Shown here piece after piece: positions 25,371 to 34,016 of a stretch of 64,000 nucleotides of DNA. The stretch comes from Bacteroidota bacterium. Its GTDB lineage: Bacteria; Bacteroidota; Bacteroidia; Bacteroidales; Bacteroidaceae. The stretch is taken from the NCBI GenBank assembly GCA_023426145.1, contig JAFABG010000026.1, positions 124,001 to 188,000 on the forward strand, written 5' to 3'. How positions within the stretch are numbered: the stretch's first letter is position 1; every line of letters starts with the position of its first letter. Made by a program: the position numbers and the translations under genes. The notes under the pieces are model-generated. The model was not told the origin of the DNA. It made no database searches and saw only the letters and a list, made by a program, of their open reading frames with translations.

Positions 25371-25416
25371 AAGAAAGGCTGGCCTCACGTCAAAGTAAGG
25401 ACAGCCTTTCTTTATT
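25371..25416 (+). terminator. mdh terminator
   Basis: An 11-bp perfect stem AAGAAAGGCTG (25371-25381) with CAGCCTTTCTT (25402-25412), a 20-base loop and TTTATTT. Confidence 0.85.
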
Positions 25417-25474
25417 TCCTAAGCTACTTTCAATAATTTTTCCTCAATATAGCATCAAAAAAAAGCTATTTCTT

Positions 25475-25505
25475 TTTGCTCTTTCACCGAAAGCACATAC
25501 TTTTG
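25475..25505 (+). promoter_or_regulatory. Promoter of the export operon
   Basis: TTTG at 25475-25478, 19 bases, TACTTTTG at 25498-25505. About 120 bases of leader follow before the TolC-family gene, with a 20-codon frame (25517-25579) and a small hairpin (25555-25591, AACCCT/AGGGTT). Confidence 0.7.
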
Positions 25506-25632
25506 CATTGTTGCTTATGCAATTATTGCCTCAGTCAACAAGTATGAAAAAACGAACCCTCTCCATAAACCAATTATAAACGAGAAGGGTTATTTAAAAC
25601 AAGAGTATTACCTTATTAACTTGCGAGATGCG

Positions 25633-27096
25633 ATGAAAAAAATAGTTCTTCTTTCCATTCTTTTAAGCCTGAATTATACGGTAGAAGCACAAAGCTTCCT
25701 CAATTTGGATAGTTGCCGCGCTTTGGCTCTTGCCAACAACAAAGACTTGTTGATTAGCAAAGAGAAAATGAAAGCAGCCCACTATGAACGAAAAGCTGCA
25801 TTCACAAACTACCTACCTAGTGTCACAGCAACAGGAACATACATCAGAAACCAAAAAGAATTTTCAATTCTTAATAATGATCAGAAAGCAGCGCTCTCTG
25901 GCCTAGGAACTAATTTAGCGGCTCCGATACAACAAACCGCTACCGAAATAGCGACTACGCACCCTGAACTAAGACCTTTAATCGCTTCATTAAGTGAAAG
26001 ACTAGGAACCGTTATTCCAACGCTCAACGAAGCAGGTGCTTCAGTCGTGGATGCTTTTAGAACGGATACAAGAAATGTCTATGCCGGCACACTCACCCTC
26101 ACACAACCTCTATACATGGGAGGAAAGATCCGTGCATACAATAAAATCACACAATACGCAGAGGAGTTAGCTCAGCAGCAACACCAAGGTGGAATGCAAG
26201 AAGTGATCATGAGCACTGATCAAGCTTATTGGCAAGTCATCTCTCTGGTTAACAAGAAGAAGCTAGCCGAAGGTTACCTAAAGCTGCTACAACAGCTCGA
26301 CAGCGATGTGGAAAAAATGATTACGGAAGGAGTGGCTACTAAAGCAGACGGCTTAACTGTTCGCGTAAAAGTCAATGAAGCCGAAATGACTCTAACCAAA
26401 GTGGAAGATGGATTAAGTTTGGCCCGAATGCTATTATGCCAAATATGTGGAATAGACCTCAGCTCAACCATCACGCTAGCTGACGAAAATCTAGAGAATA
26501 TTCCTCTGAATACGATTAATAATCAGTTCGACCTATCCACAGCTTTCGAAAACAGGTCGGAGATACGTAGTCTAGAACTAGCTACACAGATTTACAAACA
26601 AAAAGTTAATGTGACCCGCGCAGAACACCTACCTTCTATTGCCTTACTGGGAAATTATATGATAACCAATCCCGCTGCATTCAACGGCTTTGAAAACAAA
26701 TTTAAAGGGATGTGGAATGTAGGCGTAATGGTGCAAATTCCTATCTGGAATTGGGGAGAAGGGCTCTACAAAACTAGAGCTGCTAAAGCTGAAGCACGTA
26801 TAGCCCAATATCAGCTTCAAGACGCACGAGAGAAAATAGAGTTGCAAGTTAATCAATCAGCATTTAAAGTAAAAGAAGCTGGAAAGAAGCTCGACATGTC
26901 GACCAAAAACATGGAGAAAGCTGAAGAGAATCTGCGCTATGCAAACCTCGGATTTAAAGAAGGCGTCATTGCAACCAGCAATCTTCTCGAAGCGCAAACA
27001 GCTTGGCTGTCGGCACATTCTGATAAAATAGATGCTCAGATTGATGTGAAATTAACCGAGATCTATTTAAAGAAATCCTTAGGAACGCTGAAATAA
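25633..27096 (+). CDS. TolC family outer-membrane efflux protein
   Basis: 487 residues from the ATG at 25633 (an upstream in-frame TTG at 25621 is less likely). It has a signal peptide (MKKIVLLSILLSLNYTVEA, then QS), followed by two outer-membrane-factor repeats rich in Gln/Ala/Glu coiled-coil helices (for example LTQPLYMGGKIRAYNKIT and VQIPIWNWGEGLYKTRAAKAEARI). It should form the outer-membrane channel of the tripartite exporter encoded by this and the next three genes. Its middle region (about 80-130) carries an insert with no obvious equivalent in E. coli TolC. Confidence 0.92.
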   Translation: MKKIVLLSILLSLNYTVEAQSFLNLDSCRALALANNKDLLISKEKMKAAHYERKAAFTNYLPSVTATGTYIRNQKEFSILNNDQKAALSGLGTNLAAPIQQTATEIATTHPELRPLIASLSERLGTVIPTLNEAGASVVDAFRTDTRNVYAGTLTLTQPLYMGGKIRAYNKITQYAEELAQQQHQGGMQEVIMSTDQAYWQVISLVNKKKLAEGYLKLLQQLDSDVEKMITEGVATKADGLTVRVKVNEAEMTLTKVEDGLSLARMLLCQICGIDLSSTITLADENLENIPLNTINNQFDLSTAFENRSEIRSLELATQIYKQKVNVTRAEHLPSIALLGNYMITNPAAFNGFENKFKGMWNVGVMVQIPIWNWGEGLYKTRAAKAEARIAQYQLQDAREKIELQVNQSAFKVKEAGKKLDMSTKNMEKAEENLRYANLGFKEGVIATSNLLEAQTAWLSAHSDKIDAQIDVKLTEIYLKKSLGTLK

Positions 27097-27141
27097 TAAC
27101 AGCTATACAATCATTTGTAATCTATAATACCTCTTCTTAAT

Positions 27142-28134
27142 ATGGCACCTACTAAATCACAAAGCAGCAATATGCTCCTTGCCTTTCTTACTCTACTTGG
27201 AGTTATTGCAATCGTTGCTATCGCAGGTTTTTTCATGCTTCGCAAAGGCCCGGAAATTATTCAGGGACAAGCGGAAGTAAATGAGTATCGCGTTTCGAGT
27301 AAAGTTCCAGGACGCATTCTTGAATTTCGGGTTAAAGAAGGTCAGAGCGTTAAAGCTGGTGACACCCTTGCCATTCTGGAAGCTCCTGAAGTAATGGCCA
27401 AAATGGATCAAGCCCGTGCTGCCGAAGCAGCAGCACAAGCACAGAATGAGAAAGCGATCAAAGGAGCTCGTGAAGAACAAATTCAAGCCGCCTTTGAAAT
27501 GTGGCAAAAGGCACAAGCCGGAGTCACGATTGCTGAAAAGTCATATAAAAGAGTGAAGAATTTGTATGAGCAAGGGGTGATGCCTGCACAAAAGCTGGAT
27601 GAAATTACAGCCCAACGCGATGCTGCTGTTGCTACCGAGAAAGCGGCCAAAGCGCAATATACCATGGCTAAAAATGGTGCCGAACGTGAAGACAAGATGG
27701 CTGCTGAAGCACTAGTTAACCGAGCTAAAGGAGCTGTGGCTGAGGTTGAATCTTACATCAAAGAGACTTATCTTATTGCTCAAGCTGCTGGAGAAGTGTC
27801 TGAGATCTTCCCCAAAGTTGGTGAACTAGTGGGAACCGGAGCTCCCATCATGAATATTGCCGAACTCAAGGACATGTGGATAACATTCAATGTACGCGAA
27901 GATTTACTGAAAGACCTGAATATGGGAACAGAAGTAGAAGCCATTGTACCCGCATTAGGCAACAAAAACATCAAACTAAAAATATACTATCTCAAAGACT
28001 TAGGTACCTACGCTGCTTGGAAAGCCACAAAAACAACCGGACAGTTCGATCTTAAGACTTTTGAAGTCAAAGCTTCGCCAATAGAAACAATAGAGAATCT
28101 TCGTCCCGGCATGTCTGTCATCATGAATAAATAA
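27142..28134 (+). CDS. HlyD family periplasmic adaptor
   Basis: 330 residues. An N-terminal membrane helix (MLLAFLTLLGVIAIVAIAGFFML), a lipoyl-like domain split by a coiled-coil hairpin (VSSKVPGRILEFRVKEGQSVKAGDTLAIL ... QAAGEVSEIFPKVGELVGTGAPIMNIAEL), and a C-terminal beta-barrel domain. It bridges the inner-membrane transporter and the TolC channel. It lies 45 bases after the TolC gene and 2 bases before the first permease. Confidence 0.92.
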   Translation: MAPTKSQSSNMLLAFLTLLGVIAIVAIAGFFMLRKGPEIIQGQAEVNEYRVSSKVPGRILEFRVKEGQSVKAGDTLAILEAPEVMAKMDQARAAEAAAQAQNEKAIKGAREEQIQAAFEMWQKAQAGVTIAEKSYKRVKNLYEQGVMPAQKLDEITAQRDAAVATEKAAKAQYTMAKNGAEREDKMAAEALVNRAKGAVAEVESYIKETYLIAQAAGEVSEIFPKVGELVGTGAPIMNIAELKDMWITFNVREDLLKDLNMGTEVEAIVPALGNKNIKLKIYYLKDLGTYAAWKATKTTGQFDLKTFEVKASPIETIENLRPGMSVIMNK

Positions 28135-28136
28135 TC

Positions 28137-29318
28137 ATGGAAGAAAGAGAAAGTAAATATATAGCTCTACGAAAAGTGATGCAAAGAGAGTGCAGGCGCT
28201 TAGTCTCTCGCCCGCTCTACCTCTTTTGTATGGTTATTGCTCCCTTGTTTTGCTGCCTGTTTTTCACTACTTTAATGAGTTCCGGGCTGCCAAAGAATCT
28301 ACCTGCCGGAGTGGTAGACATGGATCAATCTTCCACCTCGCGCAACATCGCTCGCAATCTGGATGCTTTCTCTCAAACAGGTGTTATCGCTCGCTATAGC
28401 AATGTTTCAGATGCACGAATCGCCGTGCAGGAAGGTAAAATCTACGGCTTCTTCTTTATACCGAAAGGATTATCCGCTGAAGCAGAAAGCCAACGTCAAC
28501 CTAAACTCTCTTTCTACACCAACTACTCGTATCTAATTGCTGGATCTTTATTATTCAGGGATATGAAAATGATGGGAGAACTTACGGCAGGTTCAGCAAC
28601 AAGAAGTGTTTTATATGCTAGAGGAGCTACAGAAGACCAAGCGATGTCTTTCCTCCAGCCTATTGTGATAGATACTCATCCCTTAAATAACCCTTGGTTA
28701 AACTACTCCGTGTATTTATCCAATACACTCATTCCGGGTGTACTCATGCTTCTTATTTTCATGGTCACCGTGTTCGCTATTGGAGTAGAAATAAAAGAGG
28801 GTACAGCTAAGGATTGGCTACACAGGAGTAATCATTCAATATATATAGCATTAGCTGGCAAACTTCTTCCCCACACCGTTGTGTTCTTTATCATGGGGAT
28901 CTTCTATAACGTATACTTATACGGATTTCTACATTTCCCTTGTAATAGTGGTATTCTCCCTATGATATTTGCCACACTGTGTATGATTTTAGCCGCTCAA
29001 TGCTGCGGAGTACTAATGATAGGAACATTCCCTACTCTCCGACTCGGACTGAGCTTTGCTTCTCTTTGGGGGGTTATCTCTATTTCTATCTCAGGGTTCT
29101 CTTTTCCTGTGATGGCGATGCATCCTGTACTCCAATCACTGAGTAATCTATTTCCCTTACGCCACTACTTCCTTATTTATGTAGATCAGGCACTCAACGG
29201 ATACAGTATGGTCTACTCATGGTCCAACTATATGGCTTTATTACTATTTATGCTGCTCCCTTTCTTTGTGGTTCGCCGACTTAAAGGAGCTTTGATCTAC
29301 AATAAATACATACCCTAA
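28137..29318 (+). CDS. ABC-2 type permease (first of two)
   Basis: 393 residues. One membrane helix near the N-terminus (LFCMVIAPLFCCLFFTTLM), a large periplasmic domain (about 50-195; VVDMDQSSTSRNIARNLDAFS) and a bundle of five or six C-terminal helices: the ABC-2/YhgE-Pip type topology seen in YbhS/YbhR. No nucleotide-binding domain is fused to it. Its stop overlaps the ATG of the second permease by one base (TAATG). Confidence 0.88.
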   Translation: MEERESKYIALRKVMQRECRRLVSRPLYLFCMVIAPLFCCLFFTTLMSSGLPKNLPAGVVDMDQSSTSRNIARNLDAFSQTGVIARYSNVSDARIAVQEGKIYGFFFIPKGLSAEAESQRQPKLSFYTNYSYLIAGSLLFRDMKMMGELTAGSATRSVLYARGATEDQAMSFLQPIVIDTHPLNNPWLNYSVYLSNTLIPGVLMLLIFMVTVFAIGVEIKEGTAKDWLHRSNHSIYIALAGKLLPHTVVFFIMGIFYNVYLYGFLHFPCNSGILPMIFATLCMILAAQCCGVLMIGTFPTLRLGLSFASLWGVISISISGFSFPVMAMHPVLQSLSNLFPLRHYFLIYVDQALNGYSMVYSWSNYMALLLFMLLPFFVVRRLKGALIYNKYIP

Positions 29319-30580
29319 TGAAAGATATAAAATTCAAAGAGAAGATAGTTCAAGGTATCAACGACCTATTTTATATCTGGAAACGGGAGTTTCAAACCAC
29401 CTTCCGCGACCAAGGGGTACTGATTTTCTTTATCATCGTTCCCCTTGGATATCCTTTGTTATACAGTTTCATCTATAACAATGAAGTGGTTAGAGAAGTT
29501 CCTACTGTTGTGGTAGACCACTCTCATTCGGCCTTGAGCCGGGAATATCTACGGAAGGTAGATGCAACACCAGACGTTAAACTGGTAAGTAATTGTAGCG
29601 ACATAGAGGAAGCCAAACAGCTGCTAAAGGAAAGGATAGCCTATGGTATTATTTATATCCCAAGCGACTTTAGCGAGAACATTGCTAAAGGAAAGCAAAC
29701 TCAAGTCAGCGTCTACTGTGATATGAGTGGATTGCTCTACTATAAGTCTATATTAATAGCGAATACAGCGGTTTCATTAGAAATGAATAGAGACATAAAG
29801 ATAGAGCGTAGTGGCAACACGACGAATCGACAAGATGAAATATCCAGCTATCCAATAGAATATGACGAGATTTCAATCTATAATCCAACGAGTGGATTTG
29901 CTGCGTTTCTGATTCCGGCAGTGCTCATTCTGATTATTCAGCAAACGCTATTATTAGGCATAGGTCTTGCGGCAGGAACTGCACGCGAGAATAATCGTTT
30001 CAAAGATCTTGTACCACTCAACCGACATTACAGTGGGACTTTACGTATCGTACTAGGGAAAGGACTCAGCTATTTCCTCGTCTACATCTTGGTATCCTTC
30101 TACGTTTTATATGTTGTGCCAAGGATCTTTAGCTTAAATCAAATCGGACAAGCCGATTCACTAGCGTTATTTATTGCACCTTATCTCTGTGCATGTATTT
30201 TCTTTGCTATGACCGCTTCAATAGCTATTCGCAACCGAGAAACCTGCATGCTAATTTTTGTTTTCACTTCCGTCCCATTACTTTTTATTTCAGGAATATC
30301 TTGGCCAGGAGCTGCTATACCAACTTTCTGGAGATATGTATCTTATCTCTTTCCGTCGACTTTTGGAATTAATGGTTTTGTCAAAATCAACAATATGGGT
30401 GCTACACTGAACGAGGTATCCTTCGAATACAAAGCATTATGGCTACAAGCTGGCATCTATTTTTTAACGACATGCTGGGTCTATCGGTGGCAAATTCTTA
30501 TGAGCCGTAAACATGCTATAGAAAAATATAAAGAATTAAAAGAAAAAGAAACTTTGAGAAAAAGTCAAATTACCAACTGA
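29318..30580 (+). CDS. ABC-2 type permease (second of two)
   Basis: 420 residues, same topology as the preceding gene: an N-terminal helix (GVLIFFIIVPLGYPLLYSFIY), a periplasmic domain with VVDHSHSALSREYLRKVDATPDV matching the first permease's VVDMDQSSTSRNIARNLDA, then about six helices and a basic tail. The two probably form a heterodimer. No ATPase gene lies in the operon or nearby, so energy supply must come from elsewhere or work differently. Last gene of the operon. Confidence 0.88.
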   Translation: MKDIKFKEKIVQGINDLFYIWKREFQTTFRDQGVLIFFIIVPLGYPLLYSFIYNNEVVREVPTVVVDHSHSALSREYLRKVDATPDVKLVSNCSDIEEAKQLLKERIAYGIIYIPSDFSENIAKGKQTQVSVYCDMSGLLYYKSILIANTAVSLEMNRDIKIERSGNTTNRQDEISSYPIEYDEISIYNPTSGFAAFLIPAVLILIIQQTLLLGIGLAAGTARENNRFKDLVPLNRHYSGTLRIVLGKGLSYFLVYILVSFYVLYVVPRIFSLNQIGQADSLALFIAPYLCACIFFAMTASIAIRNRETCMLIFVFTSVPLLFISGISWPGAAIPTFWRYVSYLFPSTFGINGFVKINNMGATLNEVSFEYKALWLQAGIYFLTTCWVYRWQILMSRKHAIEKYKELKEKETLRKSQITN

Positions 30581-30657
30581 AAAATGAAGGGTTAAGTAAC
30601 TTGCACTTCTCTTTCATGAACCTAATTAATGTATAATGCATAATTCATAAGAATAAT

Positions 30658-30702
30658 AAAAAAGGCCTTCTGCTGTATGTATTGAGCAGAAGACCTTTTT
30701 TA
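30658..30702. terminator. Bidirectional terminator
   Basis: AAAGGCCTTCTGCT (30661-30674) pairs with AGCAGAAGACCTTT (one mismatch), flanked by A-runs on the left and T-runs on the right. It serves both the export operon (+) and the barrel gene (-). Confidence 0.8.
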
Positions 30703-30719
30703 ATGTATATGTCTTTTAT

Positions 30720-31283
30720 TTAAAACTTATAACCTACTCCTACAGAGAAGTTCAGATTTTTAGGATCACCATAACCATCAGCAACCTTTGTCAAACCGAA
30801 TTCGCCTGATAGATCAATAAAGAACTTACTAATTTCATAAGCAACACCAACTCCTAGTCCAAAATCAAATCGCTTACCTTTATTGTCACCGAAGAAATCT
30901 TCACTCATTCCTCCACCTTTAACTTTACCGCCTACTCCATAAGCCAAATACGGACCAGCTTTCACTACGATGTTTTGAGCATCTGCCACAGCAAATCTAG
31001 CAGCAGCCATTACAGGCAATTCCAAATACAACGGTTTATACTTGATATCTCCTCCTTTTTCTTTCGCACCTTTTTGAGTAAGCATCAATGAAGGTTGAAT
31101 GGACCATAGTTCATCAAATTGATATTCCATCCCAACACCGACGTTAAATCCCACTCGCATATCCGTATCTGCATCCCCCGTGAAATTACTCAAATTCATA
31201 CCCACTTTAGCATTCCAAGAAACCTGAGAATAAGAAACGATAGAAACAAGTGCAAATAGCACAAAAATCAAACCTTTTTTCAT
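30720..31283 (-). CDS. Outer-membrane beta-barrel protein (PorT-like)
   Basis: 187 residues. Signal peptide MKKGLIFVLFALVSIVSYS (then Q), followed by alternating amphipathic strands of an eight-stranded barrel (WNAKVGMNLSNF, VGFNVGVGMEYQF, LELPVMAAARFA, GLGVGVAYEISKFFIDLSGEFGL) and a C-terminal FSVGVGYKF ending in an aromatic residue, as expected for BAM-inserted proteins. The specific function is unknown. It is divergent from the BlaI/M56 pair across a 390-base regulatory region. Confidence 0.88.
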   Translation of the reverse strand: MKKGLIFVLFALVSIVSYSQVSWNAKVGMNLSNFTGDADTDMRVGFNVGVGMEYQFDELWSIQPSLMLTQKGAKEKGGDIKYKPLYLELPVMAAARFAVADAQNIVVKAGPYLAYGVGGKVKGGGMSEDFFGDNKGKRFDFGLGVGVAYEISKFFIDLSGEFGLTKVADGYGDPKNLNFSVGVGYKF

Positions 31284-31343
31284 ATCAGTATTTTTATTAG
31301 TTTGCTCCCTCCTCCCTCTGGGCGGCTGTGTTAATAATCAATT

Positions 31344-31392
31344 AGAGCACGGGGAATCTCTCTATCCTTTCGCAAGGAAAAAAACGTGCTCT
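31344..31392 (-). promoter_or_regulatory. Structured 5' leader of the barrel gene
   Basis: AGAGCACG (31344-31351) and CGTGCTCT (31385-31392) form an 8-bp closing stem around an inner TCCTT/AAGGA hairpin. A minus-strand TATATTTG box (31422-31429) lies just upstream, so this would be in the mRNA leader, about 60 bases before the ATG. Confidence 0.45.
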
Positions 31393-31457
31393 TTTAGTAC
31401 TAATTTAAGTCTTATAACATACAAATATATCTTATTTTTATTTAATAAAAAAGCAAT

Positions 31458-31547
31458 TAAGCCTATTTTCTATGCTGAAATGAGAAAAAATAGGCTTATC
31501 TGGATAAAAATAAAGCTTATTTGGGTAAATTTAATGCTTATACTATC
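31458..31547. repeat. 21-bp iterons between the barrel gene and the BlaI gene
   Basis: Three direct copies at exact 21-base spacing share an A-rich left half and GCTTAT (GCTTA at 31494-31498, 31515-31519 and 31536-31540). A fourth copy lies in inverted orientation at 31458-31469 (TAAGCCTATTTT), forming a 12-bp stem with the first direct copy (31487-31498). 21 bases is two helical turns, so bound proteins would sit on one face. Confidence 0.65.
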
Positions 31548-31614
31548 GAGTATAACTAAATGTAGAGACGAATCCTTTTCTTTTTCCGTTTCACAACATT
31601 TAACCAATTAACTA

Positions 31615-31644
31615 TTTGCTTATTACGAAACATTCGTAGATTTG
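31615..31644 (+). promoter_or_regulatory. Promoter of the BlaI/M56 operon
   Basis: TTTG at 31615-31618, 18 bases, TAGATTTG at 31637-31644 (TAnnTTTG). Confidence 0.7.
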
Positions 31645-31657
31645 CGAAAGAATCGTA
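31624..31657. promoter_or_regulatory. Tandem dyad operators, candidate BlaI-type sites
   Basis: Dyad 1, 31624-31638: TACGAA-ACA-TTCGTA, perfect 6-3-6. Dyad 2, 31643-31657: TGCGAA-AGA-ATCGTA, same spacing and near-identical halves. They overlap the -7 box and the expected start site, as for an autorepressing BlaI/MecI regulator. Confidence 0.6.
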
Positions 31658-31672
31658 ATTAAAGAATTGCAC

Positions 31673-32038
31673 ATGGAAAAGTTAACAATACAAGAAGAAG
31701 AAGTAATGATCTACATTTGGGAATTACAAGATTGTTTCGTGAAAGACATTGTATCCAAATATCCCCAACCGGCACCACCTTATACCACGGTTGCCTCTAT
31801 CGTAAAGAATCTCGAACGAAAGGGATATGTAAAATCTAAACACCTAGGAAACACCTATCAATACACCCCTATTATACGAGAAAATGAATACAAAAGACAT
31901 TTTATTAGCGGAGTGGTACGCAACTATTTCGAAAACTCCTATAAAGAAATGGTTTCATTTTTTGCAAAAGACCAGAAAATATCGGCCGAAGACCTAAAGG
32001 ATATCATAAAACTCATAGAGAGAGGACCTGAAAAATAA
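31673..32038 (+). CDS. BlaI/MecI/CopY family transcriptional repressor
   Basis: 121 residues from the ATG at 31673 (MEKLTIQEEEVMIYIWEL). A winged-helix domain (about 1-75; PAPPYTTVASIVKNLERKGYVKSKHLGNTYQYTPII) precedes a helical dimerisation tail (about 80-121). Family members bind dyads as dimers and are removed by proteolysis triggered by a BlaR1/MecR1-type membrane protease. The next gene is such an M56 protease, 19 bases downstream, so the pair forms a classical repressor/antirepressor module; the signal is unknown and there is no beta-lactamase gene nearby. Confidence 0.93.
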   Translation: MEKLTIQEEEVMIYIWELQDCFVKDIVSKYPQPAPPYTTVASIVKNLERKGYVKSKHLGNTYQYTPIIRENEYKRHFISGVVRNYFENSYKEMVSFFAKDQKISAEDLKDIIKLIERGPEK

Positions 32039-32057
32039 TCTATAAAATTTAATCAAT

Positions 32058-33878
32058 ATGACTCCGGAACTTGCTTATTATATAAAGATAAACGTAGCGA
32101 TTCTTTTATTCTACGCTTTCTATCGACTATTCTTCAGCAAAGATACTTTCTTTAAATGGCGAAGAACTATTTTATTATGCTTTTTCGGAATTTCACTATT
32201 ATACCCATTATTAAATATCCAAGGGTGGATAAAAGGACAAGAGCCAATGGTGGCGATGGCAGATCTTTATGCTACCATTATTCTTCCTGAGCAAGTGATA
32301 GGAGCACCACAGGATGCCTCCATCCCGTGGGCGGAGTTGATTCCCGAAGTATTAAAGATGACATACTGGCTAGGCGTAATAGTACTTTCTATACGCTTTC
32401 TGATTCAGCTAGGCGGAATAATACGCTTGCACTTCGTCTGTCCCAAAAGTACAATACAAGGATCGCGCGTACATTTATTGAAAAAAAGCACAAGTCCGTT
32501 CTCTTTTTTCCATTGGATATTCATTCATCCTGCATCACACACAACAACCGAAATCAGTGAAATCATTACACATGAAGAAACACATTCCCGCCAATATCAT
32601 TCAGTAGATGTGATCATTAGTGAGTTTATGTGCATTTTCTGTTGGATAAACCCTTTCATCTGGCTTATGAAAAGAGAAGTCAGGGGCAACCTTGAATATT
32701 TAGCGGATCACTGGGTACTTGAGACAGGACATGATAGTAAATCTTACCAGTATCATTTATTGGGACTGGCACATCAAAAGGCTGCAGCAAATTTATCGAA
32801 TAGTTTCAATGTTTTACCTTTAAAAAATCGCATCAAAATGATGAACAAACGAAGAACCAAAGAAATTGGAAGGACTAAATATTTAATATTTCTTCCTTTG
32901 GCTGCCTTGTTGATGATTATCAGCAACATAGAAGCCGTAGCACGAACTACTAAGATGTTAGCTAAAGAAGTCATGAGTTCCCCTAAAGACTCAGATCCTC
33001 ATGTAGCTGTGTCAAGTAATATTTCTGAGTTATATGCTTCTTCAAGCAACAACGCTACTTCTCAAAAAGCACAAAGCACTAATAGTGTGCAAAAAGAGAA
33101 TAATCAATCAATGCCTACGTCAAATGTTGAGAAAAAAGATTCCACTGTATTCGAAGTGGTTGAAGTAATGCCTGAGTTTCCCGGGGGACAAACGGCCTTA
33201 ATGCAATACCTGGCAAAAAATATTAAATATCCTACCGTAGCTCATGAAAAAGGCATACAAGGACGAGTTATAGTTAATTTTGTAGTCAGAAAGGATGGTA
33301 GTATCACAGATCCCAAAGTAGTACGAAGCGTAGACTCCTATTTAGATAAGGAAGCAATACGAGTGATTACAAGTATGCCTAAATGGAAACCGGGAATTCA
33401 GAGAGGACAACCAGTTAATGTAAAATACACTATCCCTGTAGTATTTCGATTGTCGGGTCCAATATCCGAAAAGACCCCAGAAGCGCCAAAATCTGTAGAT
33501 ACTAAAGATTTAGGTGAGGTAGTAGTGGTTGGCTACGGAAGTAAGGAAGAGAAATCGAACAGTCCAACATTTAAAGTTGTAGAGGAGATGCCTAAATTCC
33601 CAGGAGGGCAAACGGGGCTAATGCAATATTTAGCCAAAAGTATAAAATATCCAGTTATCGCTCAGAAAAACAAAGAGCAAGGACGCGTCATTATCCAGAT
33701 GGTCATTGGAAAAGATGGAGACATATCGAATATCAGAGTCCTGAGAAGTGTTTCTGCGCCTTTAGATGCAGAAGCCATCCGTGTGGTTAGTAACATGCCA
33801 AAGTGGGTGCCAGGCAAACAACGTGGACAAAATGTAGCGGTTGAATACACTATCCCCATCAACTTTAAATTACAATAA
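32058..33878 (+). CDS. M56 family (BlaR1-like) membrane metalloprotease with two TonB_C domains
   Basis: 606 residues. N-terminal membrane helices (about 11-27, 37-53 and 102-121), a cytoplasmic gluzincin with HEETH at 172-176 and a downstream glutamate in NLEYLADHW (about 211-219), then a helix at about 276-290. The periplasmic part has a Ser/Asn-rich linker and two homologous TonB C-terminal domains (365-464 and 505-604), exactly 140 residues apart. Between them sits EVVVVGYGSKEEK (487-499), which resembles the motif closing the N-terminal domain of SusC-type receptors. It replaces the penicillin-sensor domain of BlaR1, so the ligand is likely different. Confidence 0.93.
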   Translation: MTPELAYYIKINVAILLFYAFYRLFFSKDTFFKWRRTILLCFFGISLLYPLLNIQGWIKGQEPMVAMADLYATIILPEQVIGAPQDASIPWAELIPEVLKMTYWLGVIVLSIRFLIQLGGIIRLHFVCPKSTIQGSRVHLLKKSTSPFSFFHWIFIHPASHTTTEISEIITHEETHSRQYHSVDVIISEFMCIFCWINPFIWLMKREVRGNLEYLADHWVLETGHDSKSYQYHLLGLAHQKAAANLSNSFNVLPLKNRIKMMNKRRTKEIGRTKYLIFLPLAALLMIISNIEAVARTTKMLAKEVMSSPKDSDPHVAVSSNISELYASSSNNATSQKAQSTNSVQKENNQSMPTSNVEKKDSTVFEVVEVMPEFPGGQTALMQYLAKNIKYPTVAHEKGIQGRVIVNFVVRKDGSITDPKVVRSVDSYLDKEAIRVITSMPKWKPGIQRGQPVNVKYTIPVVFRLSGPISEKTPEAPKSVDTKDLGEVVVVGYGSKEEKSNSPTFKVVEEMPKFPGGQTGLMQYLAKSIKYPVIAQKNKEQGRVIIQMVIGKDGDISNIRVLRSVSAPLDAEAIRVVSNMPKWVPGKQRGQNVAVEYTIPINFKLQ

Positions 33879-33920
33879 GGACAGCGTGTAGAGTCAATAC
33901 TCTTATTAACATAAGACTTT

Positions 33921-33957
33921 AAAGGAGCAATCGATATCGATTATGCTCCTTTTCTTG
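33921..33957 (+). terminator. Terminator of the BlaI/M56 operon
   Basis: AAAGGAGCA (33921-33929) pairs with TGCTCCTTT (33944-33952) around the palindrome ATCGATATCGAT; TTCTT follows. Confidence 0.7.
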
Positions 33958-34016
33958 TATAACCATAGATATTCATAATAATATGATTACATTTGCTAAG
34001 TATAAACTCTATTTAT

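Noticed and set aside
31673..33878. A beta-lactam resistance module
   Set aside because: The regulator pair is BlaI/BlaR1-like, but the protease has TonB_C domains instead of a penicillin-binding sensor and no beta-lactamase gene is near.
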